Shown one piece after another: positions 1 to 11,640 of a stretch of 35,019 nucleotides of DNA. The stretch's first letter is position 1, and each line of letters opens with the position of its first letter. Source of the DNA: an uncultured Prevotella sp. (GTDB lineage Bacteria; Bacteroidota; Bacteroidia; Bacteroidales; Bacteroidaceae). The stretch covers positions 1 to 35,019 of the forward strand of contig CAMGFM010000002.1 in the NCBI GenBank assembly GCA_946055365.1, read 5' to 3'. Below the pieces are notes generated by a model. It saw only the letters and a program-made list of their open reading frames with translations. It searched no databases and was not told the origin of the DNA. The position numbers and the translations under genes were made by a program.

Positions 1-51
1 ATCGCCAGCAGATTTACAGTCTGCCCCATTTGGCCACTCTGGTAACCACCC
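1..51 (-). tRNA. tRNA-Tyr (GTA), 3' part cut by the window edge
   Basis: On the minus strand the sequence folds as the 5' half of a tRNA. It shows a 7-nt acceptor strand (GGGTGGT, 51-45), a TA linker, a D-arm containing GTGGCCAAATGGG, and an anticodon stem-loop GCAGA-CTGTAAA-TCTGC with anticodon GTA at 17-15. The D-arm and anticodon-arm sequences are typical of bacterial tRNA-Tyr, a class II tRNA with a long variable arm. The variable arm begins just before the window ends, so the T-arm and acceptor 3' strand are not visible. Confidence 0.9.
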
Positions 52-77
52 TTGCGTTTGATTTCTCAAAGCGAGTG

Positions 78-85
78 CAAAGGTA
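78..85 (-). promoter_or_regulatory. Candidate -7 box for the tRNA-Tyr transcript
   Basis: TACCTTTG on the minus strand matches the Bacteroidetes -7 consensus TAnnTTTG and lies 26 bp upstream of the mature tRNA 5' end. The nearest upstream TTTG is at 113-110, which is somewhat farther than the usual 19-22 bp spacing, so the -33 element is weak or absent. Confidence 0.6.
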
Positions 86-255
86 AGCATAATTTTTCTA
101 ATATACGCACAAAAAGCAGTTTTTTTTATTCCCGAAACTCACATTTGTCCACATAGTCACCGTCTTCGTCTTGTGCTGGTGACGTTTTGCGGGTGAAAAA
201 CGTTGACGTTGAATAAAATATATAGGTATGGATATGTCGTGTGGAATATTTTTAG

Positions 256-263
256 TAAATTTG
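256..263 (+). promoter_or_regulatory. Candidate -7 box for the first beta-galactosidase gene
   Basis: TAAATTTG matches TAnnTTTG and is followed by GCATCAT, giving a leader of about 50 nt to the ATG at 319. No clear TTTG -33 box is present 19-22 bp upstream. An inverted repeat AACGT-tg-ACGTT lies at 199-210 and could be an operator, but this is weak. Confidence 0.5.
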
Positions 264-306
264 CATCATACCATAGGTCTACAAAACAAACATATAAAAA
301 CATTAA

Positions 307-3621
<3,315 letters not shown>

Positions 3622-3682
3622 CATAAACGTGCCACGCATGGCTTCCCATAGGCGGTCATGCCTCACGTGACGGCATACTATT

Positions 3683-3727
3683 GCGGAGCTGTCTTCCTGC
3701 TTTTTCGGGGAGACGGCTCCGCTTTTT
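3683..3727 (+). terminator. Intrinsic terminator after the first beta-galactosidase
   Basis: A 12-bp stem, GCGGAGCTGTCT (3683-3694) with AGACGGCTCCGC (3711-3722), has one G-T wobble and is followed directly by five T (3723-3727). It lies about 60 bp after the stop codon. Confidence 0.85.
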
Positions 3728-3756
3728 CGTTGTCAAACGGTTGCGTAAGTGTCTCA

Positions 3757-3929
3757 ACGTGGCTCTTTCGGTTCTCTCAAGTGCCACTTCCCTTATCCTA
3801 AAGTGCCGCTTTGCGTTTCCCAAGTGCCACTCTCCGTTCCCCATGTGGCTCTTTCTGTTCTTCCAAGTGCCATTTTCCGCTCTACAAGTGGCTTTTTTCG
3901 TTTTCTCAGGTGTTTCTTTCTTATAACTC
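3757..3929 (+). repeat. Array A: tandem 21-22 bp repeat with AAGTGCCACTT core, 8 units
   Basis: Units begin at 3757, 3779, 3801, 3822, 3843, 3865, 3886 and 3908, giving offsets of 22, 22, 21, 21, 22, 21 and 22. Clear units read AAGTGCCACTTCCC, AAGTGCCGCTTTGCG, AAGTGCCACTCTCCG and AAGTGCCATTTTCCG, each followed by a pyrimidine-rich filler. Flanking units are degenerate (CGTGGCTCTTTC, AAGTGGCTTTTTTCG). The array lies between the beta-galactosidase terminator and the next promoter. The mixture of 21 and 22 breaks any reading frame, so short ORFs across it are not genes. The rest of 3730-4076 shows no gene. Confidence 0.85.
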
Positions 3930-4076
3930 ACACCAAGACAAGGACGCGCTTTTTGTACCGTTGTTCACGTCGTGTGCATAGTCATTCGCATGATGTCACG
4001 TCATGAGCGTGTGCACGTGTCTCTGTGTGTGCGCATGATATATTGTGCCGTGCATAAAAATATCCTGTGAGAAACC

Positions 4077-4106
4077 TTTGGGTAATTAAAAAAATGTATA
4101 ACTTTG
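4077..4106 (+). promoter_or_regulatory. Near-ideal Bacteroidetes promoter for the SGNH-MBOAT operon
   Basis: A TTTG -33 box at 4077-4080 and a TAACTTTG -7 box at 4099-4106 are separated by 18 bp. Transcription would start near 4113, so translation must begin downstream, at the ATG at 4151. The open frame that extends back to 4067 is not coding upstream of that. Confidence 0.8.
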
Positions 4107-4150
4107 CACACCGTTTTTATAGGGATAAACATTCTTACACAACACAGCAG

Positions 4151-5068
4151 ATGAATGACACCTTCAAGTTGGCGGCAATATTCCTTTTGTCGCTTGCCAT
4201 CTTCGCCTTATACTCACTTGTGCCTGAGGAAATGGCAGAGTCCATGCACATCAGGCAGATAAGCCTTGGCTCGGGAGACACTTTCCGTGCCGCTGGAGAG
4301 CCTGCCGACAGCGTCGCTGCCGCCGAGGCAGAGCAGGAGACGCTTGCCGTCGTGCCTACAGACACCACTCGGCAGGTCATACTGCTCTTTGGCGACTCCA
4401 TGTCTCAACCTTTGGCACTCCGACTCTCCGACTATGCCGCCCATAACGGCCACAGCCTGACTTGCGTCACGTGGAATGGCTCAGGCACAAAGACGTGGGC
4501 GGAGAGCGACACGCTCAACCGTTACATAAGCGAGCTGCGCCCCACACAGATATTCGTGTGCCTTGGCAGCAACGAGCTTTACACCAAGGACATGAAAGGC
4601 TGCCACACGAAAATCACGCGCATAATGCAGCGCATGGGCAACGTGCCTTTCGTGTGGATAGGGCCGCCCAACTGGTGTGAGGACAACGGCATCAACGACC
4701 TCATAGAGCAGGCCGTGGGCAAGAGGCGGTTCTTCAGGACCAAGGGCATGGAGTTTGAGCGGCAGCAAGACGGCCGTCACCCCACCTATGGTGCGTCTGT
4801 GGTGTGGATGGACAGCATCGTGGGCTGGATAAACGCAGGACATTCGCTGCACCCCATACGTCTCGAGAAGCCCGAGAAGAGGTGTGTCAGATATAGCCAG
4901 CTGTTCATTTCGGATAAAAAGCAGGCGCATGGCGCACAGCCGGCAGACTCTGCCGCCGTCGAAAGCCCCGTGACACAGGAGAGCGACATGCCCGCAGATC
5001 CGCAGACACCCGTGGAGGCAGAGCCTCGGGGTGTGCCTGCCGACACCGTGGCGCAAGGCAAAAAATAA
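4151..5068 (+). CDS. SGNH/GDSL-family hydrolase or acetyltransferase, membrane-anchored
   Basis: This 306-aa protein starts MNDTFKLAAIFLLSLAIFAL and has one N-terminal membrane segment, with the rest in the periplasm. The SGNH blocks are visible: block I FGDSMSQ with Ser83, block III CLGSNEL with Asn141, and block V DGRHPT with Asp207 and His210. It overlaps no neighbour and ends 21 bp before the MBOAT gene. SGNH plus MBOAT pairs (AlgI/AlgX or PatA/PatB type) transfer acetyl groups to exported polysaccharides or peptidoglycan, and this is the inferred role. The C-terminal 50 residues are a low-complexity Ala/Glu/Pro/Asp tail. The start is set by the promoter at 4077-4106, which rules out the longer frame from 4067. 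Confidence 0.85.
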   Translation: MNDTFKLAAIFLLSLAIFALYSLVPEEMAESMHIRQISLGSGDTFRAAGEPADSVAAAEAEQETLAVVPTDTTRQVILLFGDSMSQPLALRLSDYAAHNGHSLTCVTWNGSGTKTWAESDTLNRYISELRPTQIFVCLGSNELYTKDMKGCHTKITRIMQRMGNVPFVWIGPPNWCEDNGINDLIEQAVGKRRFFRTKGMEFERQQDGRHPTYGASVVWMDSIVGWINAGHSLHPIRLEKPEKRCVRYSQLFISDKKQAHGAQPADSAAVESPVTQESDMPADPQTPVEAEPRGVPADTVAQGKK

Positions 5069-5089
5069 CAACGAAACACATTACACGCG

Positions 5090-6505
5090 ATGAACTTTAC
5101 CGATTTTTACATGCAGCTGACGTTAGTTGCGTTTCTCGTCATCTTTGCCGTGGTGCGCCGACACTCGCGCGTGGCTATGATGATGTATGTGCTGGCGTTC
5201 AACCTCTATTTTGCCTACCGTCTCAACGGCATGCAGATGTGGCTGCTGCCGCTTACCGCCTGCCTCAACTATGCCCTTGTGCAGGAGATGAGCCTGCGCG
5301 AGGGCAGGGCACGCAGGCTTCTGCTGTGGGCGGTGGTGGCTGCCGACATTGGCGCGCTGGCCTATTTCAAGTACACCACGTTCATCTTTGACGACGTTAT
5401 AGGCAAGATGATAGGCAGCAACTTCTCCCTGCACTCTGTGGTGATGCCCGTGGGCGTGTCGTTCTACACCTTTCAGGCTGTGAGCTATGCCGTGGATGTC
5501 TACAGGCGGCGTTTCACGATGGAGGTCAGGCTGCTTGAATATCTCTTTTATCTCACGTTCTTCCCCCTGTTGCTCGCCGGGCCCATCACGCGTGCCTGCA
5601 ACCTTCTGCCGCAGTTGCGCCGCAACAGTCCTGCGTCGGGCCGCATGGTGTGGACGGGGCTTTGGCTGCTGATGCTCGGCATGTTGAAGAAGTTTGTAGT
5701 GGCAGACTACATAGCGCAGTTCAACAACTGGGTGTTTGATGCTCCGCAGTCGTTCTCGGGATTTGAGAACATGGCGGCTTTCTTGGGCTATCCCGTGCAG
5801 ATATACCTCGACTTCTCGGGCTACAGCGACATGAGCATAGGCGTTGCGGCCATGCTTGGCTTCATGCTGCCCGACAATTTTCGCTTCCCCTACCGCTCCC
5901 TCAGTCTCACCGAGTTCTGGCGACGCTGGCACATCTCGCTCTCCACGTGGTTCAGAGACTATCTCTACATACCCTTGGGCGGCAACCGCAAAGGCACGCT
6001 GCGCATGTATCTCAACAATTTTGTCACCATGCTTGTGGCAGGACTGTGGCATGGCGCGTCGTGGATGTTTGTCATTTGGGGAGCGTTGCACGGCATAGGC
6101 CTCGCCATACACAAGTTTTTCAGCCGCCAGCTGGGCCTGCGTCTCCCCAACAATGTCGCTGGCAATGCCCTGTCGTGGCTGTTGACCTATGCCTATGTGT
6201 GCGTGGCGTGGACATTCTTCAGGGCCACAGACGTGGGGTGCGTGGTCACGATGTATGCGCGCATTGCGACAGACCTCAGCATGGACTATCTTGTGCCGTT
6301 TGTGTGCGCCCGTCCCGTGTGGACTCTGCTCGTGGCGGTGTCCATGCTGACCTATCTTGTGCCTGAGCGGCAGTACACCCGTATGCAGATGCGTTTCATC
6401 TGCCTGCCATGGGCGGTAAAGTTTGTGTCGTTTCTCGTGTTGGCGCAGCTGGCCGTACAGATGTCGTCGGAAAATGTGCAGCCGTTTATATACGCCAACT
6501 TCTAA
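5090..6505 (+). CDS. MBOAT-family membrane O-acyltransferase (AlgI/PatA-like)
   Basis: This 471-aa polytopic inner-membrane protein has about 10-12 hydrophobic segments. MBOAT hallmarks include the SLTEFWRRWHISLSTWFRDY motif region, the YIPLGGN loop, LWHG with His321, and the putative catalytic His334 in GALHGIG. The family moves acetyl groups from a cytoplasmic donor across the membrane to a partner that acetylates an extracytoplasmic glycan; the SGNH protein encoded just upstream is the expected partner. The length is typical for AlgI-type members. The acceptor glycan is unknown. A long antisense frame over this gene is a composition artefact. Confidence 0.93.
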   Translation: MNFTDFYMQLTLVAFLVIFAVVRRHSRVAMMMYVLAFNLYFAYRLNGMQMWLLPLTACLNYALVQEMSLREGRARRLLLWAVVAADIGALAYFKYTTFIFDDVIGKMIGSNFSLHSVVMPVGVSFYTFQAVSYAVDVYRRRFTMEVRLLEYLFYLTFFPLLLAGPITRACNLLPQLRRNSPASGRMVWTGLWLLMLGMLKKFVVADYIAQFNNWVFDAPQSFSGFENMAAFLGYPVQIYLDFSGYSDMSIGVAAMLGFMLPDNFRFPYRSLSLTEFWRRWHISLSTWFRDYLYIPLGGNRKGTLRMYLNNFVTMLVAGLWHGASWMFVIWGALHGIGLAIHKFFSRQLGLRLPNNVAGNALSWLLTYAYVCVAWTFFRATDVGCVVTMYARIATDLSMDYLVPFVCARPVWTLLVAVSMLTYLVPERQYTRMQMRFICLPWAVKFVSFLVLAQLAVQMSSENVQPFIYANF

Positions 6506-6541
6506 GGCGTTTGCAAAGTGCAAAAGCGTTTTCTTAATAGT

Positions 6542-6599
6542 AAAGGTGGATGCGACGTGTCAGGCAAAATGTCCTGCACGCTGCATCCACCTTTCTTTT
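6542..6599 (+). terminator. Long hairpin terminator after the MBOAT gene
   Basis: The outer stem AAAGGTGGATGC (6542-6553) pairs with GCATCCACCTTT (6583-6594), with an inner GTG(T)CAGG/CCTGCAC stem, and is followed by CTTTT. It closes the SGNH-MBOAT operon. Confidence 0.8.
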
Positions 6600-6663
6600 G
6601 TATGGGGCGCACACGTGGCTTGCCGGTGCTTGCGCGGCTTGTCTCACATGCCCCCGTGTGCTT

Positions 6664-6704
6664 CTCTCTTGCGCCGCACGGTCATGTCGTTGCGCGCAAG
6701 AGAG
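6664..6704 (-). terminator. Hairpin downstream of the prolyl oligopeptidase gene
   Basis: An 11-bp perfect inverted repeat, CTCTCTTGCGC (6664-6674) and GCGCAAGAGAG (6694-6704), lies 18 bp beyond the stop codon of the minus-strand peptidase gene. There is no T-run on the minus-strand side, so it may be a stabilising or factor-assisted hairpin rather than a classic terminator. Confidence 0.5.
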
Positions 6705-6721
6705 TCGTTGTGATGCTATCC

Positions 6722-8866
6722 TTATTTCTTTATGCCCATATTCCAGAGCGTGAAACTGAGTACGTCGGCCTGCTCCTCAAGATGTTTTGCAAGCGGCTTG
6801 CCGCCTCCGTGTCCTGCATTGGTGTCTATGCGTATCAGCACGGGACTCTTGCCTGCCTGACACTCCTGCAATCTTGCCGCAAACTTGAACGAGTGGGCAG
6901 GCACTACGCGGTCGTCGTGGTCGGCGGTGGTCACGAGCGTGGCGGGATAGGCCACTCCAGGCTTGAGGGTGTGCAGCGGAGAGTAGTTGAGCAGATACTC
7001 AAACATCTCCTTAGAGTCTTCCGAGGTGCCGTAGTCGGGAGCCCAGTTCCAGCCGATGGTAAACTTGTGGTAGCGCAGCATGTCCATCACGCCCACGGCA
7101 GGCAGACACACGCGGAAGAGATCGGGACGCTGGGTCATGCATGCGCCCACCAGCAGGCCGCCGTTGCTGCCGCCCTTTATGGCGAGATAGTCTGGTGAGG
7201 TGTACTTGTGGCTGATGAGATACTCGGCAGCCGAGATGAAATCGTCAAAGACGTTTTGCTTCTGCATCTTCGTGCCGCTGACGTGCCATTGCTCGCCATA
7301 TTCGCCGCCGCCTCTCAGCACGGCATGCACGTAGATGCCCCCGCGCTCCATGAACGGTATCATTGACGAGAGGAATGTGGGCGGATAGGTCACGTTAAAG
7401 CCGCCGTAGCCATAAAGCAGCAGCGGGTTGCGTCCGTTGAGCTTCATTCCCTTGCGATAGGTGATGAAGAGCGGGGCCTGTGTGCCGTCCTTGCTCGTGT
7501 AGAACACCATTTCGGTGGTGTAGTCCTGCGTGTTGAAGTTGAGCTTGGGCGCATACATCAGTTTGCAGCTGTTGCTTTCAGGCACATAGCTGTAGATGGA
7601 GTTGGGCGTGGTGTATGACATGAACGAGAGAAACATCTCTTTCTCTCCCTTTTGTCCGCCGAAGCGTGCCGTGCCGATGCCCGGCAGGCTTATCTCGTCC
7701 TTGCGCTTGCCGTCCAGAGTGTAGGTATAGAGGTGCGAGCAGTTGTCCTTGGAATAGTCAAGCACCATCATGTCATCGGCAAAGGTCACGTCCTGCAACA
7801 CCCCGTCGCCCTCTGGCACTATCTCCTGCCAGTCTTTGTAGCCCGGACGCTTAAGCGAGGCGCGCATGAGGCGATATTTGGGTGCGTCGGCATTGGTGAG
7901 TATGAATATGTCGTTGCCCTCCACCTCCACGCTGCCGTAGGTGTAGCGCGGGTCGGCGCACATCTGTATGAACTGCGAGTCCTTGCGTCTGAGGTCTCTC
8001 ACATAGAGGTTGTTGCCATTGTCCATGCCGGCTTCGGAAAGCAGCATCACCGTCTCCTCCTTGTTGACCTCCACGCTATAGAAGCGCAGCGGCTGTGTGG
8101 GGTTGTGAAAGAACACCTCGTCAGATGACTGTGGCGTGCCTATGCGGTGGTAGTATATCTTCTGCACTTCGTTCTTTGACGAAATCTCCCTGCCCTCTTC
8201 GGGCGCGTCATAGGCACTATAATAGAAGCCGTCGCCGAGCCATGTGGCAGAAGTGAACTTTGCCCACACTATATGGTCGTCAAGCACGTTGCCCGTGGCC
8301 ATGTCCTTGACGTATATCTCCTCCCAGTCAGAGCCGTTGCGCGAGATGACGTAGGCCATGTATTTGCCGTTGTTTGAGAAGCTGATGTTCTTGAGTGCCA
8401 CCGTGCCGTCCTTGCTCAGCGTGTTTGGGTCGAGCCACACGCGCCACTTGTCGGCAGGAGCGTCGGGTGCGTCCATCTGATACAGCACGCTCTGGTTTTG
8501 GAGTCCGTTGTTGCGGTAGACATACCATTTGCCTGCACGCTTGAATGGCATACCTATCTTTTCATAGTTGGCGGTCTCTTTCAGGCGTTTGAGTATCTTC
8601 TCTCTCATGGGCAGGCGTTGCAGGTAGGCTTGCGTCACGCTGTTTTGCGCCTCCACCCATGAGGCAGTCTGTGCGCTGGTGTCGTCCTCGAGCCAGCGGT
8701 AAGGGTCTTCCACTTTCACGCCGAAGTACTCGTCGGTGACATTCTCCTTGGCCGTGGGCGGATAGGAGATGTTTTGTGCGGCTACCGTGCCGCTCGCCAG
8801 CATCGTGGCGGCGATGGCTGCCATTGAGGTCTTGTCCATAAGGGCAGCCAGAGAGGTTTTGTTCAT
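6722..8866 (-). CDS. Secreted prolyl oligopeptidase, family S9A
   Basis: This 714-aa serine peptidase cleaves short peptides after proline. An N-terminal signal segment ends around VAAQN. It is followed by a seven-bladed propeller (about 90-430) and a C-terminal alpha/beta hydrolase domain. The catalytic Ser567 is in KGGSNGGLL, the Asp is in TADHDDRVVP, and His686 is in NAGHGGG. The N-terminus carries a short internal duplication (NKTSLAALM then DKTSMAAIA), so translation could start at Met1 or Met10. It is oriented with the transporter and lacI genes but separated from them by 239 bp containing a repeat array, so co-transcription is uncertain. No link to starch use is evident. Confidence 0.93.
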   Translation of the reverse strand: MNKTSLAALMDKTSMAAIAATMLASGTVAAQNISYPPTAKENVTDEYFGVKVEDPYRWLEDDTSAQTASWVEAQNSVTQAYLQRLPMREKILKRLKETANYEKIGMPFKRAGKWYVYRNNGLQNQSVLYQMDAPDAPADKWRVWLDPNTLSKDGTVALKNISFSNNGKYMAYVISRNGSDWEEIYVKDMATGNVLDDHIVWAKFTSATWLGDGFYYSAYDAPEEGREISSKNEVQKIYYHRIGTPQSSDEVFFHNPTQPLRFYSVEVNKEETVMLLSEAGMDNGNNLYVRDLRRKDSQFIQMCADPRYTYGSVEVEGNDIFILTNADAPKYRLMRASLKRPGYKDWQEIVPEGDGVLQDVTFADDMMVLDYSKDNCSHLYTYTLDGKRKDEISLPGIGTARFGGQKGEKEMFLSFMSYTTPNSIYSYVPESNSCKLMYAPKLNFNTQDYTTEMVFYTSKDGTQAPLFITYRKGMKLNGRNPLLLYGYGGFNVTYPPTFLSSMIPFMERGGIYVHAVLRGGGEYGEQWHVSGTKMQKQNVFDDFISAAEYLISHKYTSPDYLAIKGGSNGGLLVGACMTQRPDLFRVCLPAVGVMDMLRYHKFTIGWNWAPDYGTSEDSKEMFEYLLNYSPLHTLKPGVAYPATLVTTADHDDRVVPAHSFKFAARLQECQAGKSPVLIRIDTNAGHGGGKPLAKHLEEQADVLSFTLWNMGIKK

Positions 8867-8939
8867 AGCGATAAATGTATTAATGGTAATGGATTTGTCG
8901 GTGCATGAGGTGCTGTCGGCCCTCCTTGGCTCAGGCTTT

Positions 8940-9112
8940 CTTGTGGTTTTGCGCCCTAAGCGTGTCTCTTTTGTGAGCGTCTGCTTGTGGTTTTGCGCCC
9001 GGGCGTGTCCCTTTTGGCGAGAGCTTTCTTGTGGTTTTGCCGCCAGCAGGTCTCTCTTTGGCAGGCTTTATGCGGGTTTTGCCGTCAGCGCATGTGTCCT
9101 TTGCGTCATGCT
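8940..9112. repeat. Array F: diverged 21-23 bp periodic repeat (TGTGGTTTTGCG type)
   Basis: TTTTG/TTTG anchors recur at 8947, 8969, 8991, 9012, 9035, 9056, 9077 and 9099, giving offsets of 22, 22, 21, 23, 21, 21 and 22. Alternate units resemble CTTGTGGTTTTGCGCCC and GTGTCTCTTTTGTGAGCG, forming a higher-order 43-44 bp repeat. The period matches the other arrays but the core is different or strongly diverged. The array fills most of the gap between the peptidase start and the transporter stop and just reaches the transporter 3' end. Confidence 0.6.
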
Positions 9113-10434
9113 TTCTTCAGCTTTATGCCGCCCACACATGCCGCTCCTGCCACGAGGCATGCGGCTGCCACGAGCATCATGTTGCTCTGCACAGAGCCAA
9201 CCAGCGACAGTATCACTCCTCCGAGGGCGGCCGCTATGATCTGAGGCACGCAGATAGTGCCGTTGAAGAGTCCGAGATAAGCACCCTTGTGGCCATATCC
9301 CTCGAGGGCGTTGGTGACAAAGGCAAAGGGCATGGCGAGCATGGCCGCCCAGGCGCATCCTATGAGCAGGAAAGGCAGCACGAGCAGGTTCTTGTCGCCC
9401 ATGAACGGCACCATGGCAAAGCCCACCGCGCCTATGGCGAGGCTGAGGGCGTAGGCAAACTTCATGTTCTTGAACCTTGCAAGCACCATTGCCCATACCA
9501 CGCTGCCAACGGTCTGCCAGAAGAACACCACGCCCACCCAGTTGCTTGCCTCCTGATAGGCGGGTGATGACGTGTCGGTGGTGTGCCACACGGTCTCGGC
9601 GAGCGTGCCGTTGGTATATGTCCACATATACATGAACGCCGCCCAGCAGAAGAACTGCACCGCGCCTACTTTCCAGAACACCGAGGGCGCGTTTCTTAGC
9701 AGTGTGAGCCATCCGGCCTTGCCTTTGGAGTCGTCGGCCTTGCCTTTTGAGTTGTCGGCCTTTGCCTCGTTATATTCGGCATACACCTCTGGCGGCCATT
9801 CCTTCACCTTGACGGTGGTGTATGCCACGCACAGCACGAGTATGGCCGCTCCCACATAGAACGAGTAGACCACCGAGTCGGGTATAACGCCCTTGGGCGC
9901 GATGTTTGATATGCCGAGAGCAGTGAAGAGAAAGGGGAAGATGTAGCCTATGAGTCCTCCCGAGTTGCACACGAATGACTGTATGGAGTAGGCGAGCGAC
10001 TTCTGCTTCTCGTTTACCATGTCGCCCACGAGCATCTTAAACGGCTGCATCGCCATGTTGATGCTTGTGTCGAGAAACATGAGCGCGACGAGTCCGAAAA
10101 TCATCGCCGTGCCTGCCGCCATGCCAAACGAGCCGGCGTTGGGCAGCAGGCACATGACAGCCACAGCCACTGCCGAGCCGATGAAGAGGTAGGGTATGCG
10201 TCGTCCGAGGCGGCACCATGTGCGGTCGCTGCACGTTCCCACGATGGGCTGTACGATGATGCCCATGAGCGGAGGCAGTATCCAGAAGAAGCTGAGGCTG
10301 TGCGGGTCAGCTCCAAGTGTGGCAAAGATGCGTGTGATGTTTGCGCTTTGCAGAGAGTAGGCTATCTGCACGCCGAAGAATCCGAAACTGAGGTTCCACA
10401 GTTTCCAGAAACTGAGATTGGGTTTTTGTTTCAT
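9106..10434 (-). CDS. MFS/GPH-type sugar transporter, probable maltose/maltodextrin importer
   Basis: This 442-aa inner-membrane protein has about 12 transmembrane segments. The N-terminal FWKLWNLSFGFFGVQIAYSL and the loop GTCSDRTWCRLGRRIPYL resemble the sucrose/maltose transporter branch (GPH/SLC45-like) often found in Bacteroidetes starch loci. It lies 21 bp downstream of the lacI-type gene on the same strand, so the two are very probably co-transcribed. It is inferred to carry maltose or short maltodextrins released by SusA and pullulanase into the cytoplasm, where MalQ acts. The specific sugar cannot be proved from sequence. Confidence 0.88.
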   Translation of the reverse strand: MKQKPNLSFWKLWNLSFGFFGVQIAYSLQSANITRIFATLGADPHSLSFFWILPPLMGIIVQPIVGTCSDRTWCRLGRRIPYLFIGSAVAVAVMCLLPNAGSFGMAAGTAMIFGLVALMFLDTSINMAMQPFKMLVGDMVNEKQKSLAYSIQSFVCNSGGLIGYIFPFLFTALGISNIAPKGVIPDSVVYSFYVGAAILVLCVAYTTVKVKEWPPEVYAEYNEAKADNSKGKADDSKGKAGWLTLLRNAPSVFWKVGAVQFFCWAAFMYMWTYTNGTLAETVWHTTDTSSPAYQEASNWVGVVFFWQTVGSVVWAMVLARFKNMKFAYALSLAIGAVGFAMVPFMGDKNLLVLPFLLIGCAWAAMLAMPFAFVTNALEGYGHKGAYLGLFNGTICVPQIIAAALGGVILSLVGSVQSNMMLVAAACLVAGAACVGGIKLKKA

Positions 10435-10455
10435 TTTGGAGAAAGGTTATTTTTA

Positions 10456-11550
10456 TTATTCTTGTCTGTCGTTTTCCTTTGGCCGGCAGCCGCATTTTGC
10501 AGATGGGGGGGGTAGTTCCACGGTGCTGCCACGCACCACCAGTCTCGTGCGCACCACTCTCTTCTCCACCTTGTCCTTTGGCGTGAGTCCCTCTATCTTG
10601 TTGATGAGAATGTCGGCGGCCTCCTCGCCCACCTTTGAGCCCCGTTGCTCCACGGTGGTGAGCATGGGGTCGCAGGCTATGGCCCTGTTGCCGTTGGTAA
10701 ATCCGCACACGCAGATGTCGTGCGGTATCTTGAAGCCCTCCCTTTTGGCCGAATACATCACGCCGATGGCTGTGTCGTCGTTCACGCAGAAGAATGCGTC
10801 GGGCCTGCCTTGTCCATAGCTTGTGGCAAGCACATGTGGGGTGATGCGTTCCGCGTCGTCGCGGTTGTCACATTGGAACACGAGGCTCTCGTCCACCATT
10901 ATGCCGTGCTTCAGCAGTGCGTCGCGGTAGCCGTTATAGCGGTTTTGTCCCAGCACGGTCTTCTCTTTCATGCCATAATAGGCTATGCGCCTGCAGCCGC
11001 ACTCTATGAGATGGCTCACGGCGGCGTATGCGCCCTGATAGTCGTCCACCACCACTATGCTTGCGTTCACTCCTGTGCAGATGCGGTCGTAGAACACCAT
11101 GGGTATGCCGCGGTCTATGAGCGACTGAAAGTGGTCATATCTCACCGTGTTCTTTGACTGCGCCGCTATCACGCCGCTCACCTGATGCGATTCAAACATG
11201 TGGCATATCTTGACCTCCGTGTCATAGCACTCCCTTGACGTTGTGGCAATGAGCCTGTAGCCCTTTGCCGAGGCAACCGACTCTATGCCGTTGAGTATGG
11301 ACGAGAAATAATAGTGGGTAAATTCTGGTACAATCACGCCGATGACCTTTACGGGCTTGCTGCGCGAGTATCTCAGCGACTTGGCTATGTCGTTGGGATA
11401 GAAGTTGTGGCTCTGCGCATATTCGCATATAGCCTTGCGCTTGTCCTCGCTCACGCGGTTGCTGCCGTTGAGGGCTCTTGACACGGTGGCGATGGACACG
11501 CCAAACGCTTCCGCAATGTCTTTCATTGTGACGGGATGTTTGTCTGACAT
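10456..11550 (-). CDS. LacI-family transcriptional regulator of the starch locus
   Basis: This 364-aa protein has an N-terminal LacI helix-turn-helix (MKDIAEAFGVSIATVSRALN, residues about 9-28) with the hinge region after it. A periplasmic-binding-protein-like effector domain follows (about 68-345), with typical VIVPEFTHYYFSSIL and GVIAAQS segments. It is divergent from susC and upstream of the transporter in one operon. Palindromes with the LacI-type AAACGTTT core lie in its own upstream region and before malQ. It therefore probably senses maltose or a maltodextrin and controls both clusters. The last ~20 residues (from ELPPP to DRQE) are unusual and are encoded across a run of eight G/C bases at 10505-10512, a possible slippage site. 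Confidence 0.93.
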   Translation of the reverse strand: MSDKHPVTMKDIAEAFGVSIATVSRALNGSNRVSEDKRKAICEYAQSHNFYPNDIAKSLRYSRSKPVKVIGVIVPEFTHYYFSSILNGIESVASAKGYRLIATTSRECYDTEVKICHMFESHQVSGVIAAQSKNTVRYDHFQSLIDRGIPMVFYDRICTGVNASIVVVDDYQGAYAAVSHLIECGCRRIAYYGMKEKTVLGQNRYNGYRDALLKHGIMVDESLVFQCDNRDDAERITPHVLATSYGQGRPDAFFCVNDDTAIGVMYSAKREGFKIPHDICVCGFTNGNRAIACDPMLTTVEQRGSKVGEEAADILINKIEGLTPKDKVEKRVVRTRLVVRGSTVELPPPSAKCGCRPKENDRQE

Positions 11551-11640
11551 TTTCAGGGACTGTTTTTAGCGGTTTTAAGGATGTTTGTTTTTGGGCGGCG
11601 TGGGGACATTACGGGGCGAGAGTGGTGGAGTTCGCTCCCG

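Noticed and set aside
199-210. AACGT-tg-ACGTT as a third site of the same LacI regulator
   Set aside because: The centre does not match the AAACGTTT core and its distance to the -7 box (51.5 bp) differs from the other sites; kept only as a weak note.
3960-4050. Palindromic GT-rich stretch around CATGATGTCACGTCATG
   Set aside because: The arms are only 5 bp and no copy occurs near other promoters, so I could not support a regulatory call.
5123-6523. 466-aa antisense frame over the MBOAT gene, and the 475-aa frame antisense to the pullulanase
   Set aside because: They are His/Arg/Gln-rich shadows caused by GC-rich codon use; the sense frames carry clear family motifs.
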